Shown: one piece after another, positions 1-11,604 of the stretch
Numbering within the stretch: the first letter of the stretch is position 1
Layout: each line of letters starts with the position of its first letter
Assembly (NCBI GenBank): GCA_945897555.1
Contig: CAMDGF010000005.1
Span: 1 to 64,000 of the forward strand
Length of the DNA: 64,000 bases
Reading direction: 5' to 3'
Origin: Klebsiella pneumoniae
GTDB taxonomy: Bacteria > Pseudomonadota > Gammaproteobacteria > Burkholderiales > UBA3065
Made by a program: the position numbers and the translations under genes
Notes under the pieces: generated by a model
Told to the model about the DNA's origin: nothing
Seen by the model: the letters and a program-made list of their open reading frames with translations, nothing else
Databases searched by the model: none

Positions 1-758
<758 letters not shown>

Positions 759-762
<4 letters not shown>

Positions 763-2216
763 GCGCCGGCGCAGACACGGTCGCCGCGCTGTCGGCCGAG
801 CTGGCTGCCGGGCGTGTCTCCGCGGTCGAGCTGGCCACTGACGCTCTGGCGCGCGCGCAGGCCTCGACCCTCAACGCCTTCATCACGCTGGACCCGGAGC
901 GCACACTGGCTGAGGCGCGCGCAGCCGATGCCTTGCGCGCCGCTGGCAAGGCGGGGCTGCTCACCGGCGTCCCATTCGCGCAGAAGGACATCTTCTGCGC
1001 CGAGGGCTGGCGCACCACTGCCGGCTCCAAGATGCTCGGCAACTTCGTCGCGCCCTACGATGCCACCGTGGTGGCACGCGGCAAGGCCGCCGGCCTGGTG
1101 ACCATCGGCCGCGCCAATATGGATGAGTTCGCCATGGGCTCCTCCAACGAGAACAGTGCCTTTGGGGCGGTGCGTAACCCATGGGACACGGCACGCGTGC
1201 CGGGCGGCTCCTCGGGTGGCTCGGCAGCCGCGGTGGCGGCGGGCATCGTGCCGGCAGCTACGGGCACCGACACCGGCGGCTCGATCCGCCAGCCAGCATC
1301 GTTCTGCGGTATCACCGGCATCAAGCCGACCTACGGCGTGGTCAGCCGCTACGGCATGATCGCGTACGCCTCCAGCCTCGACCAGGGTGGGCCGATGGCG
1401 CGCACCGCTCACGACTGCGCGCTGCTGCTCAACGCCATGGCCGGCTTCGACGCGCTTGACGCCACGAGCCTGCAGCGCGCGCCGGAGGACTACACGAGCC
1501 GCCTCGACCAGCCGCTCGAAGGTCTGCGCATCGGCGTGCCCGCCGGCTGGCTCGGCGACGGCGTCGCGCCCGATGTGCGCGCCGCGGTCGAGGACGGCCT
1601 CGCGCAGCTCGAGAGGCTCGGCGCGCGCCGCGTCGAGGTGAGCCTGCCGCACGCGCAGTACGCCATCGCCGCCTATTACGTCATCGCCCCGGCCGAGGCG
1701 TCGAGCAACCTGTCGCGCTACGACGGTGTGCGCTACGGCCACCGCGCTGCGGACTACGCGGACTTGGCCGAGATGTATGCCAAGACCCGCGCGGAGGGCT
1801 TCGGCGCCGAGGTGCGTCGCCGCATCCTCGTTGGCACCTATGTGCTCTCTGCCGGCTACTACGACGCCTACTACCTCAAGGCTCAGCAGGTCCGGCGCCT
1901 GATCGCGCAGGATTTCGCTTCGGCCTTCGAGGCGTGTGACGTGATCGCCGGCCCGGTTGCGCCGACCGTGGCCTACAAGCTGGGCGAGAAGACCGCCGAC
2001 CCGGTGCAGATGTATCTGGGCGACGTCTACACCACGCTGGTCAATCTCGCGGGCTTGCCCGCGTTGTCCGCGCCTTGCGGGTTTGGCGAGGGCGGCATGC
2101 CGGTGGGGCTGCAGCTGATCGGCAATTACTTTGCCGAGGCGCAGTTGCTGAACGTCGCGCACCGCTTGCAGCAGGCGACCGACCACCACAGCAGGACACC
2201 GGGGGGTGCCGCATGA
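759..2216 (+). CDS. gatA: Asp-tRNA(Asn)/Glu-tRNA(Gln) amidotransferase subunit A
   Basis: 485 aa; amidase signature [35 protein letters not shown]. Confidence 0.97.
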
Positions 2217-3670
2217 GCGCCGCCCAGTGGGAGGTCGTCATCGGGCTGGAGACGCACGTCCAGCTCTCGACCCGCAGCAAGATCTTCTCTGGCGCATCCA
2301 CGGCGTTCGGCGCCGAAGCCAACCGTCAGGCCTGTGCCGTGGACATGGCGCTACCCGGCGTGCTGCCGGTGATGAACGCCGCCGCGGTCGACAAGGCCAT
2401 CGCCTTTGGCCTCGCCATTGGCGCGCATGTAGCGCCGCGCAGCGTCTTTGCGCGCAAGAACTACTTCTACCCGGACCTCCCCAAGGGCTATCAGATCAGC
2501 CAGTTCGAGATCCCGGTGGTGCAGGGCGGGGGCATCGCCATCCAGGTCGGTGACGGCGACAAGGCCTACACCAAGCAGGTCGAGCTCACCCGCGCGCACC
2601 TGGAGGAGGACGCCGGCAAGTCGCTCCACGAGGACTTCCACGGCATGTCCGGCATCGACTTGAATCGCGCCGGCACGCCGCTGCTAGAGATCGTCACCGA
2701 GCCCGTCATGACCAGCAGCGCCGAGGCGGTGGCCTACGCCCGGGCCTTGCATGCGCTGGTGCAGTGGATCGGCATCTGCGATGGCAACATGCAGGAGGGC
2801 TCGTTCCGCTGCGACGCCAATGTGTCGGTGCGCCGGCCGGGAGAGCCCTTGGGCACCCGTCGCGAGATCAAGAACCTCAACTCGTTCCGCTTTCTGCAGC
2901 AGGCCATCGACTACGAGATCCGCTGGCAGATCGAGCAGATCGAGGACGGCCACACCATCCAGCAGGCCACCGTGCTGTTCGATCCGGACAGCGGCGAGAC
3001 GCGGATGATGCGCAGCAAGGAAGACGCGCACGACTATCGCTACTTCCCCGACCCGGACCTGCCGCCGCTGGTCATCGAGCCAGCGGGCATCGAGCAGGTG
3101 AGGGCGGCCATGCCCGAGCTACCGGCTGCGATGCAGGCGCGCTTTGCCAAGGACTACGGCCTCTCGGCCTACGACGCCGGTCAGCTCACCGCCAGTCTCG
3201 ACACCGCGCGCTACTTCGAGGCGGTGGTCGCCGCTGCTGGTGCGGCGCAGGCCAAGCCCGCCGCCAACTGGGTGATGGGCGAGGTCGCCGCCCGGCTCAA
3301 CCGCGAGGAGAAGGGCATCGCCTCGTCGCCCGTGTCGCCGCAGCAGCTCGCCGGGGTTCTGGCGCGCGTGGCCGACAGCACCGTCTCCAACAACATCGCG
3401 CGCAAGGTCTTTGAGGCGCTCTGGAACGGCGAGGGTGAGAGTGCCGACGCCATCATCGAGGCGCAGGGGCTCAAGCAGGTCACTGATGCATCGGCCATTG
3501 AGCCGATCATCGATGAGGTGCTCGCTGCCAACCCGCAGAGCGTGGCCGAGTTCAAGGCCGGTAAAGAGAAGGCGTTCAACGCGCTGGTCGGCCAGGTGAT
3601 GAAGGCGAGCCGCGGCAAAGCGAGCCCGGCGCAGGTCAACGAATTGCTGCGGCGCAAGCTGGAGGGCTGA
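2213..3670 (+). CDS. gatB: Asp-tRNA(Asn)/Glu-tRNA(Gln) amidotransferase subunit B
   Basis: [20 protein letters not shown]...; C-terminal YqeY-like tail; ATGA overlap with gatA stop. Confidence 0.97.
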   Translation: MSAAQWEVVIGLETHVQLSTRSKIFSGASTAFGAEANRQACAVDMALPGVLPVMNAAAVDKAIAFGLAIGAHVAPRSVFARKNYFYPDLPKGYQISQFEIPVVQGGGIAIQVGDGDKAYTKQVELTRAHLEEDAGKSLHEDFHGMSGIDLNRAGTPLLEIVTEPVMTSSAEAVAYARALHALVQWIGICDGNMQEGSFRCDANVSVRRPGEPLGTRREIKNLNSFRFLQQAIDYEIRWQIEQIEDGHTIQQATVLFDPDSGETRMMRSKEDAHDYRYFPDPDLPPLVIEPAGIEQVRAAMPELPAAMQARFAKDYGLSAYDAGQLTASLDTARYFEAVVAAAGAAQAKPAANWVMGEVAARLNREEKGIASSPVSPQQLAGVLARVADSTVSNNIARKVFEALWNGEGESADAIIEAQGLKQVTDASAIEPIIDEVLAANPQSVAEFKAGKEKAFNALVGQVMKASRGKASPAQVNELLRRKLEG

Positions 3671-3671
3671 G

Positions 3672-4628
3672 GTGTCGGGTCGCGTGCTCATCCTTGGCAC
3701 CGGAGGCACCATAGCCGGGGTCGCCGACTCTCCGGCAGAGGGCACCGCTTATCGGGCGGCTGCCTTGTCGGTTGAGCAGTTGGTGGCTGCAGTGCCGTCT
3801 TTGCGCGATTTCGATCTGGAGACGCGGCAAGTCGCGCAGGTCGACTCCAAAGACATGTCGTACGCGATCTGGGTCGATCTGCATCGCGAGGTGCTGGATG
3901 CTCTCAAGGATGGCCAGCTCGATGGCGTGGTCATCACTCACGGTACCGATACGCTGGAGGAGACCGCCTACTTTTTGGCGCGGACGCTTTTGGCTGCCAA
4001 GCCGGTGGTGCTGACGGCTGCGATGCGTCCGGCCACTGCACTGTCCGCCGATGGCCCACAGAACCTTCTCGATGCCGTGCGCCTGGCCACAGACCCGGCC
4101 GCCGCGGGTGTGCGCGTCTGCGTGCATGGGCAGGTCTTTTCCGGTCATGCCGTGCGCAAGCGTCACCCCTACGCCGTCAACGCCTTTGCCAGTTCGCGGG
4201 AACCCTCGTCGACGATGGAGGAGGGCTGGTACACCCTGCCCGCAGCACTGCCAGAGCCGCTGCACTTCGAGCCGGACCTGCCTTGGGCATGGGTGGAGAC
4301 GGTGATGAGCGGCGCGGGCCAGGATGGTCGCGCGGTGGACGCCTTGGTCGCGGCCGGAGTGCAAGGCGTGGTGGTGGTGGCAACCGGCAATGGCACCCTC
4401 GCTGATCCGCTGGTCGACGCGGTGCGCCGCGCTCAGCGAGCCGGTGTCGAGATCGTGGTGGTGAGTCGCTGCGCCGAGGGCCACATCGTCGGTCAGCCGG
4501 AGCATGGTCTGCCCGTACTGGGCGTCACGCCAGCGCAGGCGCGCGTCGAGCTGTTGTTGCTGATCCGCTGGAAGCAGGGTTGGGCTCGCGCGCGACAGAC
4601 CTCCGGCCGGTCCAGCAACGCCGCTTAA
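3672..4628 (+). CDS. L-asparaginase, apparently cytoplasmic
   Basis: GTG start 1 nt after the gatB stop; motifs GTGGTIAG and VVITHGTDTLEETAYFL; no signal peptide. Confidence 0.9.
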   Translation: MSGRVLILGTGGTIAGVADSPAEGTAYRAAALSVEQLVAAVPSLRDFDLETRQVAQVDSKDMSYAIWVDLHREVLDALKDGQLDGVVITHGTDTLEETAYFLARTLLAAKPVVLTAAMRPATALSADGPQNLLDAVRLATDPAAAGVRVCVHGQVFSGHAVRKRHPYAVNAFASSREPSSTMEEGWYTLPAALPEPLHFEPDLPWAWVETVMSGAGQDGRAVDALVAAGVQGVVVVATGNGTLADPLVDAVRRAQRAGVEIVVVSRCAEGHIVGQPEHGLPVLGVTPAQARVELLLLIRWKQGWARARQTSGRSSNAA

Positions 4629-4646
4629 GCACGCATCCCTGCAGAC

Positions 4647-5180
4647 TCAGCGAAACAAGCTGCGGTTGGCATAGCGGTCGGCAGCGATGGCGAGTGCGCA
4701 CGCTGCAAGCACAACGAAGCAGGCCAGCGAGAGTTCGGCGATCGAGAAGCCCCAGAGCGTCCAGTCCACCTTGCTGCAATCACCCGTGCCGCGGAACACC
4801 ATGGGCAGCGCCTGTGTGAGGGGGAAGCTCTCGAGCATGAACGCGAGGTCGGCGCCGCATTCGGAGATCTCGGGGGGATTGTGTTGCAGCCACACTTGGC
4901 GGCCGGCGATGCCTGCGCCGATGAGCGCCGCGAGACTGACCGCACCGGACCACAGCCGTATCGAAGTGAAACCGCGGCCAAGGCTGGCACCGGCCGCCGC
5001 CAGAATGCCCGTGACGATGAAAGCGTAGCGCTGGAAGATACACAGCGGACAGGGCTCGATCTGCTGGGTCACCTGCAGGACCAGGCCAGCGGCGAGCAAG
5101 CCGGCACAGGCCAATGCGATGAAGGTGAGCGTGGCTCGAGGACTGGTGGCGAGGGGGCAGGGTAGGCGGTCGGGATTCAT
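4647..5180 (-). CDS. dsbB: Disulfide bond formation protein DsbB
   Basis: Four hydrophobic segments, [17 protein letters not shown] motif and a second Cys pair; start taken at MNPDRLPC (ORF opens at 5225). Confidence 0.88.
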   Translation of the reverse strand: MNPDRLPCPLATSPRATLTFIALACAGLLAAGLVLQVTQQIEPCPLCIFQRYAFIVTGILAAAGASLGRGFTSIRLWSGAVSLAALIGAGIAGRQVWLQHNPPEISECGADLAFMLESFPLTQALPMVFRGTGDCSKVDWTLWGFSIAELSLACFVVLAACALAIAADRYANRSLFR

Positions 5181-5336
5181 GGGTGGCTGGCCGCGAAGCG
5201 GACGGAGTGTCTCGGTAGACCGCATCAGGCCTCAGAGGTTGCCGCATCATGGAGGGCGTTGGCGCGCATCGGTCGTGGAACATGGGCGGTTCAAGCCCGC
5301 CTGCTAGAATCTGCGGTCTCTCCACCCCTGCACGAC

Positions 5337-6260
5337 ATGGCGCCGATGCGCACCTTTCAGGACATCATCCTCACTCTTCAGCGCTACTGGTCGGAGCGAG
5401 GCTGTGTGTTGCTGCAGCCCTACGACATGGAGGTCGGTGCCGGAACCAGCCACACCGCCACCTTTCTGCGCGCGCTCGGGCCCGAACCGTGGAAGGCTGC
5501 CTACGTGCAGCCGAGCCGCCGCCCCAAGGACGGTCGCTACGGCGAGAACCCCAACCGCCTGCAGCACTACTATCAGTTTCAGGTGGTGCTCAAGCCGGCG
5601 CCGGCCGATATCCTCGAGACCTACCTGGGCTCGCTCGAGGCCATCGGGCTCGATCTCAAGGCCAACGACGTGCGCTTTGTCGAGGACGACTGGGAGAACC
5701 CGACGCTGGGCGCGTGGGGCCTCGGGTGGGAGGTCTGGCTCAACGGCATGGAGGTGACCCAGTTCACCTACTTCCAGCAGGTCGGTGGCATCGACTGCAA
5801 GCCCATCACCGGCGAGATCACGTATGGCCTCGAGCGGCTGGCGATGTACATCCAGGGCGTCGAGAACGTCTACGACCTGGTCTGGACCGACGGTGTGAGG
5901 TATGGCGATGTCTACCACCAGAACGAGGTCGAGCAGAGTGCCTATAACTTCGAGCACAGCGATGTCGACTTCCTGCTGGGCGCTTTCGCTGCACATGAAG
6001 GCTCAGCAAAGAAACTTATGGAACAACAGCTTGCGCTGCCTGCTTACGAACAAGTCTTAAAAGCGGCGCACACCTTCAACCTGCTCGACGCGCGCGGCGC
6101 CATCTCGGTGACCGAGCGCGCCGCCTACATCGGCCGCATCCGCAATCTGGCGCGCAGCGTGGCCGCAAGCTACCTCGACAGCCGGGCCCGGCTCGGGTTT
6201 CCGCTCGCGCCGCGCGCCTGGGCCGCCGAGGTGCTGGCCAAGCGCGAGGCCGCGGCATGA
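5337..6260 (+). CDS. glyQ: Glycyl-tRNA synthetase alpha subunit
   Basis: [37 protein letters not shown]...; start may be 5337 or 5346. Confidence 0.97.
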   Translation: MAPMRTFQDIILTLQRYWSERGCVLLQPYDMEVGAGTSHTATFLRALGPEPWKAAYVQPSRRPKDGRYGENPNRLQHYYQFQVVLKPAPADILETYLGSLEAIGLDLKANDVRFVEDDWENPTLGAWGLGWEVWLNGMEVTQFTYFQQVGGIDCKPITGEITYGLERLAMYIQGVENVYDLVWTDGVRYGDVYHQNEVEQSAYNFEHSDVDFLLGAFAAHEGSAKKLMEQQLALPAYEQVLKAAHTFNLLDARGAISVTERAAYIGRIRNLARSVAASYLDSRARLGFPLAPRAWAAEVLAKREAAA

Positions 6261-8419
6261 GCAATACCCGTTCGCTGCTGGTCGAGCTGCTGTGCGAGGA
6301 GCTCCCGCCCAGGGCTCTACTGCGTCTGTCGGAGTCTTTCGCGCAGACGCTGGCGGCGGAACTCGCTGCTGCGGGCTTGTGCGCGTCGGATGCCACCGTC
6401 ACGCCCTACGCCACGCCGCGCCGGTTGGCGGTGCACATCGCCGGGGTCGTCGCCCGCGCCGCCGACAAGCCGCTGCGGCAGAAGTTGATGCCGGTGGCGG
6501 TCGGGCTCGATGCTGCGGGCAACGCGTCGCCCGCCTTGCAGAAGCGGCTCGCCGCCCTCGGCCTGGCCGACGTGCAGGCCACGCAACTGATCCGCGAGAT
6601 GGATGGCAAGGCCGAGAGCCTCTTTGTCGACACCGTGGTGTCGGGTGCGCTGCTGGCCGATGCCCTGCAGAAATCGCTTGAGACTGCCATCGCGCGTCTG
6701 CCCATTCCCAAGGTCATGCAGTACCAGCTGGAGTCAGGCTGTGACCAACCGGGCTGGACCTCGGTCAGCTTCGTGCGGCCGGTGCACGGTCTGGTGGCAT
6801 TGCACGGAGATGATGCGCTGCCCTTGAGTCTGCTCGGCTTACAGGCTGGCCGGCGCACCCGCGGCCACCGTTTCGAAGCGCTGCAGCCTTGGATCGATGT
6901 CCGCGAGGCAGACACTTATGCTCGGCAACTGGCCGAGGAGGGCGCGGTGGTGGCGTCGTTCGCCGAGCGGCGGGCGCTCATCACCCGTCAGCTCGCGGCC
7001 GCGGCGTCCAAGGTCGGCGGCGGTGTTCGGCCGATCGACGACGACGCACTGCTCGACGAGGTCACGGCGCTGGTGGAGCGGCCCAATGTGCTGGTCGGCC
7101 AGTTCGATGTCGGCTTCCTCGCGGTGCCACAGGAGTGCCTGATCCTCACCATGAAGGCCAACCAGCGCTATTTCCCGCTGGTGGATGTGGCCGGACAGCT
7201 CACCAACCGGTTCCTGCTGGTCTCCAACATCTCGCCGGCCGATCCCTCGGCGGTGATCGCTGGCAACGAGCGAGTGGTGCGGCCTCGCCTTGCCGATGCC
7301 CAGTTCTTCTATGAGCAGGATCGCAAGGTGCCGCTCGCCGAGCGCGCCGCCGGTCTCGACCGCGTCGTCTACCACAACCGGCTCGGCACCCAGGGTGACC
7401 GCAGTCGGCGCGTCGGGGCCATCGCGCACGCCATCGTCGAGCAGCTGCGCATGGCCACCGTGCCTTACACCGCCGAGGCCAAGGACGGCTTCGACGTGCT
7501 TGACTCCAAAGTGCAGGAGGCGGCACGCCTGGCCAAGGCCGACTTGTTGACCGACATGGTCGGCGAGTTTCCCGAGTTGCAAGGTGTGATGGGCGGCTAC
7601 TACGCCCGTCACGAGGGCCTGCGCGACGGTGTGGCCATCGCCGTTGAGGACCACTACAGGCCGCGATTTGCTGGCGATGCGCTGCCACGCAACCACACCG
7701 GGACGGTGCTGGCGCTGGCCGACAAGCTCGAGACCCTGGTCGGGCTGTTTGGCGTTGGCGAGAAGCCGACGGGTGACCGCGATCCGTTTGCGCTCAGACG
7801 CCAGGCGCTTGGCGTCATCCGGATCTTGGCGGAGAACAATCTGCCGCTTGATCTGCCAGCCTTGTTGCAAGCGGCTCTGCCAGCCTTTGGCGAGCGCATC
7901 GAAGACCCTTCGGCCGCCTTGCTCGAGTTCTTCTACGACCGGCTGGCGGTGTCGCTGCGCGACGAGGGCTATACCGCGCAGGAGGTCGATGCCGTGTTGG
8001 CGTTGCGTCCACCGCGGCTCGGTGATGTGCCGCGTCGCCTTGAGGCGGTGCGTGCTTTTGCCGCCCTGCCCGAGGCGGCGGCTCTGGCGGCGGCCAACAA
8101 GCGCGTCGGCAATATCCTGCGCAAGTCAGCGACTGCGCCCGGGGAGGTCGATGCGCAGCGCCTTGTCGAGCACGCCGAAAAGCTCCTCCACGCGGCCCTC
8201 GAGGACACCCTGCCTGCCGCCGATGCGGCTTTCGACCACGGCGATTACACGGCATCGCTCAAAGCTCTGGCGGCCTTGCGGGCGAGCGTCGACGCCTTTT
8301 TCGACGGCGTCATGGTCAACGCCGAGGAGCCTGCCTTGCGCGCCAACCGGCTTGCGCTGCTGGCACGGCTGCACGCGGCGATGAACCGCGTCGCCGACCT
8401 CGGCCGCTTGGCAGCCTGA
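6257..8419 (+). CDS. glyS: Glycyl-tRNA synthetase beta subunit
   Basis: 720 aa; [16 protein letters not shown]-terminus; overlaps glyQ stop. Confidence 0.97.
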   Translation: MSNTRSLLVELLCEELPPRALLRLSESFAQTLAAELAAAGLCASDATVTPYATPRRLAVHIAGVVARAADKPLRQKLMPVAVGLDAAGNASPALQKRLAALGLADVQATQLIREMDGKAESLFVDTVVSGALLADALQKSLETAIARLPIPKVMQYQLESGCDQPGWTSVSFVRPVHGLVALHGDDALPLSLLGLQAGRRTRGHRFEALQPWIDVREADTYARQLAEEGAVVASFAERRALITRQLAAAASKVGGGVRPIDDDALLDEVTALVERPNVLVGQFDVGFLAVPQECLILTMKANQRYFPLVDVAGQLTNRFLLVSNISPADPSAVIAGNERVVRPRLADAQFFYEQDRKVPLAERAAGLDRVVYHNRLGTQGDRSRRVGAIAHAIVEQLRMATVPYTAEAKDGFDVLDSKVQEAARLAKADLLTDMVGEFPELQGVMGGYYARHEGLRDGVAIAVEDHYRPRFAGDALPRNHTGTVLALADKLETLVGLFGVGEKPTGDRDPFALRRQALGVIRILAENNLPLDLPALLQAALPAFGERIEDPSAALLEFFYDRLAVSLRDEGYTAQEVDAVLALRPPRLGDVPRRLEAVRAFAALPEAAALAAANKRVGNILRKSATAPGEVDAQRLVEHAEKLLHAALEDTLPAADAAFDHGDYTASLKALAALRASVDAFFDGVMVNAEEPALRANRLALLARLHAAMNRVADLGRLAA

Positions 8420-8970
8420 TGCGCACGCCACTGGTCATCCTCGATCGCGAGGGCGTACTCACCGAATGCGTCGCGCCGTTCATGCGCTCTCCCGACGATT
8501 TTCGCCCCATCCCGGGAGCCTTCGAAGCAGTGGGGCGGCTCACGCAGGCTGGGGTCCGGGTGGTGGTGGCCACCAATCAGGCCGGTGTGGGGCGCGGCTT
8601 GTTCGACATGGCGACCGTGAACGCCATCCACGACCGGATGTCACGCGCCGCGCTGTTGGCGGGTGGTCGCATCGATGCGGTGTTCTATTGCCCGCACCCG
8701 GAAGACGCGCGCTGCGCGTGTCGCAAGCCACGCACCGGGATGTTTGACGAGATCGCCGAGCGTTTCGGCTTGCGCAGCCTCGCCGGCGTGCCAGCCGTGG
8801 GGGATAGCATCCGCGACCTTCAAGCGGCCAGCGCCGCGGGTGCACTGCCGGTGTTGGTGCGCACGGGCAAAGGCCGTGAGACCGAGTCGGTGGGATCGGT
8901 GCCGGAGGGCGTGGTGGCGCACGATGATCTGGGCGGCTTTGTCGATGATTGGCTGAGAACGGGCGTCTGA
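8419..8970 (+). CDS. gmhB: D-glycero-beta-D-manno-heptose 1,7-bisphosphate 7-phosphatase (HAD family), variant DREG motif
   Basis: ILDREGVLT at the HAD motif I position, VVVATNQAGVGRG, CPHPEDARCACRKP zinc site; operon with glyS and plsC. Confidence 0.87.
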   Translation: MRTPLVILDREGVLTECVAPFMRSPDDFRPIPGAFEAVGRLTQAGVRVVVATNQAGVGRGLFDMATVNAIHDRMSRAALLAGGRIDAVFYCPHPEDARCACRKPRTGMFDEIAERFGLRSLAGVPAVGDSIRDLQAASAAGALPVLVRTGKGRETESVGSVPEGVVAHDDLGGFVDDWLRTGV

Positions 8971-9713
8971 TGTCGGCGCCCTCCGAGCCGCGACGGTTGA
9001 TGAGCGTGTTGTTCCTGGTGGGCCAATCGTTCATGACGGTGGTGTTCGCCCTCGCCTCGCTGTTCACGGCACCTCTGCCACTGCTGTGGCGCTACCGCTT
9101 CATCACACTCTGGTGTCGCTATGTGGTGTGGTCGGCGCGGCTGCTCTGCGGCATCCGCCATGTCGTGAGCGGCCGCCAGCACATCCCGGCTGCGCCAGCG
9201 GTCTATCTGGCGCGTCACGAATCGGCTTGGGAGACCCTGGCTTTCAGCCAGATCCTGCCGCCGCACGTCAACGTCCTCAAGCGCGAGCTGTTACGCATCC
9301 CGTTCTTTGGCTGGGGCCTCGCCCTGCTCGCGCCCATCGCCATCGATCGAGCGGCAGGCCGCGCCGCCTTGCGGCAGATGGCCGAGCAGGGTCGCGACCG
9401 GGTCGCGCGAGGCTTCTCTGTCGTGATTTTCCCCGAAGGCACGCGCAAGGCGCCGGGCGAGACCGCCGAGTTCTTCGTCGGCGGTGCCTGGCTCGCTTGC
9501 CAGCTGGGTGTGCCGGTGGTGCCGGTGGCGCACGATGCCGGTCGCTGCTGGCCACGCGCGGCGCTGTGGAAGCGGCCCGGCACGGTGCAAGTGGTGATCG
9601 GCCCGGCCATCCGCACAGAAGGGCGTACCGCCAACGAGGTCAATGCTGAGGCCAAGGCCTGGATCGACGCCACGTGTCGCCGTCTGGCGCAGCCTACCGC
9701 CCCACCGTCCTAG
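8970..9713 (+). CDS. Lysophospholipid (1-acyl-sn-glycerol-3-phosphate) acyltransferase
   Basis: PlsC-type motifs [12 protein letters not shown] and [14 protein letters not shown]; start overlaps gmhB stop. Confidence 0.88.
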   Translation: MSAPSEPRRLMSVLFLVGQSFMTVVFALASLFTAPLPLLWRYRFITLWCRYVVWSARLLCGIRHVVSGRQHIPAAPAVYLARHESAWETLAFSQILPPHVNVLKRELLRIPFFGWGLALLAPIAIDRAAGRAALRQMAEQGRDRVARGFSVVIFPEGTRKAPGETAEFFVGGAWLACQLGVPVVPVAHDAGRCWPRAALWKRPGTVQVVIGPAIRTEGRTANEVNAEAKAWIDATCRRLAQPTAPPS

Positions 9714-9778
9714 AATCCGTGTCGGCGTTCGCGCGCCCGCACGCCTCGACCATCTATCGCCCAAGGGAGACCTTCGAC

Positions 9779-10174
9779 ATGCGTATCCTCCACACCATGC
9801 TTCGCGTCGGTGACCTCAAGCGCTCGACCGATTTCTACACCGGCGTGCTTGGCATGCGCGTACTGCGCCAGACGGACTATCCCGATGGTCGCTTCACCCT
9901 TGCTTTCGTCGGGTATGGCGATGAACAAAGCTCGGCGGTGCTCGAACTCACGCACAACTGGGATACGCCCTCGTATGACCTCGGCAATGCCTACGGCCAT
10001 ATCGCCATCGAAGTGGAGGATGCGTATGCCGCGTGCGATGCCGTGACCGCCCGGGGCGGCAGAGTGGTCCGCCCAGCGGGGCCCATGAAACACGGCAGAA
10101 CGGTGATCGCCTTTGTCGAGGACCCCGACGGCTACAAGATCGAGTTCATCCAGACAGGGACCTGGGGCGCTTGA
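9779..10174 (+). CDS. gloA: Lactoylglutathione lyase (glyoxalase I)
   Basis: [47 protein letters not shown]...; [14 protein letters not shown]-terminus. Confidence 0.95.
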   Translation: MRILHTMLRVGDLKRSTDFYTGVLGMRVLRQTDYPDGRFTLAFVGYGDEQSSAVLELTHNWDTPSYDLGNAYGHIAIEVEDAYAACDAVTARGGRVVRPAGPMKHGRTVIAFVEDPDGYKIEFIQTGTWGA

Positions 10175-10313
10175 ACCGGCCGAGGGGTAGCGATGCGGCT
10201 CGTCCGGTCGCGGCCATCGCCATCACCGTGCAACACTGGCCTGCAAAATAGGTCTCAGTAGAGCGCAGCGATCGCAGGCTGCGGGTTGCCGAGCCGCCGG
10301 TACAGGCGGTGAC

Positions 10314-10790
10314 ATGGAGGAGTCGAGAATGGATGACTTTGGCCGTTCGCCGAGCGGCTACAAGTTGGCGCGGATCCCGGCCATGCGGCGGGCCAGCCTT
10401 ACGCGTCGACTCACCCCCGAGCAGTACCGCATCATGATCGATCACGGCACTGAGCGGCCGTTCTGTGGCGGGCTTCTGCACGAGAAGGGCGAGGGCGTGT
10501 TCGCCTGCCGGCTGTGTGGTCTGCCTCTGTTCCACAGCGAAGCCAAGTTCGATTCGGGTACTGGCTGGCCGAGTTTCTTCAAGGCTTTCGACGACGCTCA
10601 CATCGATCGTATCGAAGACGGCAGCCACGGCATGCGGCGAACCGAGATCCGCTGCACGCGGTGCGATAGCCACCTCGGGCATGTCTTTCCCGATGGCCCG
10701 CCGCCATCCTTCGAGCGGCACTGTCTCAACGGCGCAGCGCTCGAGTTCTTTCCCGAAGGTGCCGACATCCCGCAGCACGAGGCTGATTGA
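10314..10790 (+). CDS. msrB: Peptide-methionine (R)-S-oxide reductase
   Basis: GTGWPSFF, CXXC zinc pairs (CRLC, CTRC), HLGHVFPDGPP, RHCLNGAALEF; start may be 10329. Confidence 0.93.
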   Translation: MEESRMDDFGRSPSGYKLARIPAMRRASLTRRLTPEQYRIMIDHGTERPFCGGLLHEKGEGVFACRLCGLPLFHSEAKFDSGTGWPSFFKAFDDAHIDRIEDGSHGMRRTEIRCTRCDSHLGHVFPDGPPPSFERHCLNGAALEFFPEGADIPQHEAD

Positions 10791-10830
10791 GCCGGGGCCT
10801 CGCCTCGATCGCGAAGGTGTCAGGGGCGGC

Positions 10831-11604
10831 TCAGACCGCCGCAGGCGCTGCTGCGAGTCGGATAAAGCCAGCCGGCTCGATCTGTTCGGCCCGTTTTGTG
10901 GGGTCTATGCCAGCGTGGCGGATCGCGTCCTCGCTGAGCAGTGTGGCGAGTGCGTTACGCAGCGTCTTGCGTCGTTGTCCGAAGGCGGCCGTCACCACGG
11001 CGTCGAAGCGTGCCGGATCGGCGATGTGCGGCGCTGAGTCACCCAGGGGTGCCAATATCACCACCGCCGAGTCGACCTTGGGGGGCGGGTGGAAAGCGCC
11101 GGGCGGCACCGTGCAGAGCCGGAACATGACGAAGCGCACCTGCAGACCGACCGAGAGCCGCCCGTAGGCGGCGCTGCCCGGTTCGGCGACCATGCGGTCG
11201 ACCACCTCCTTCTGCAGCATCAGCACCATGCGTTCGATGTGTGATGCGTAGCCGGCGAGGTGGAACAGCAGCGGTGTCGAGATGTTGTAGGGCAGGTTGC
11301 CGGCGACCTTGAAGCGCGCGCCGACCTTGGCGAAGTCGAACGCCAGTGCGTCAGCCGCATGCACGGTGAGCTTGGGCGCGGCGGCGTGGGCTTGCCAGTG
11401 CGCCACCAGGTCGCGGTCGAGTTCGACCACTTGCAGCCGGTCGAGGCGATCCAGCAGGGGCAGGGTGAGCGCGCCCAGGCCCGGCCCGATCTCCACCAAT
11501 GCATCGCCCGGCCGCGGGTCGAGCGCATCGACGATGCGGCCTATCACCCCCGGGCTGACCAGGAAGTGCTGGCCAAAGCGCTTGCGCGGTGTGTGCGCCG
11601 TCAA
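10831..11604 (-). CDS. rsmA: 16S rRNA (adenine(1518)-N(6)/adenine(1519)-N(6))-dimethyltransferase
   Basis: [44 protein letters not shown]. Confidence 0.96.
   Translation of the reverse strand: MTAHTPRKRFGQHFLVSPGVIGRIVDALDPRPGDALVEIGPGLGALTLPLLDRLDRLQVVELDRDLVAHWQAHAAAPKLTVHAADALAFDFAKVGARFKVAGNLPYNISTPLLFHLAGYASHIERMVLMLQKEVVDRMVAEPGSAAYGRLSVGLQVRFVMFRLCTVPPGAFHPPPKVDSAVVILAPLGDSAPHIADPARFDAVVTAAFGQRRKTLRNALATLLSEDAIRHAGIDPTKRAEQIEPAGFIRLAAAPAAV

Noticed and set aside
9205-9240. PlsC motif HX4E (HESAWE) instead of HX4D
   Set aside because: I recall HX4E in related betaproteobacterial acyltransferases next to gmhB, so it is probably not a novelty
10175-10313. Possible small RNA or tRNA in the gloA-msrB gap
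   Set aside because: No cloverleaf, terminator or clear promoter could be recognised
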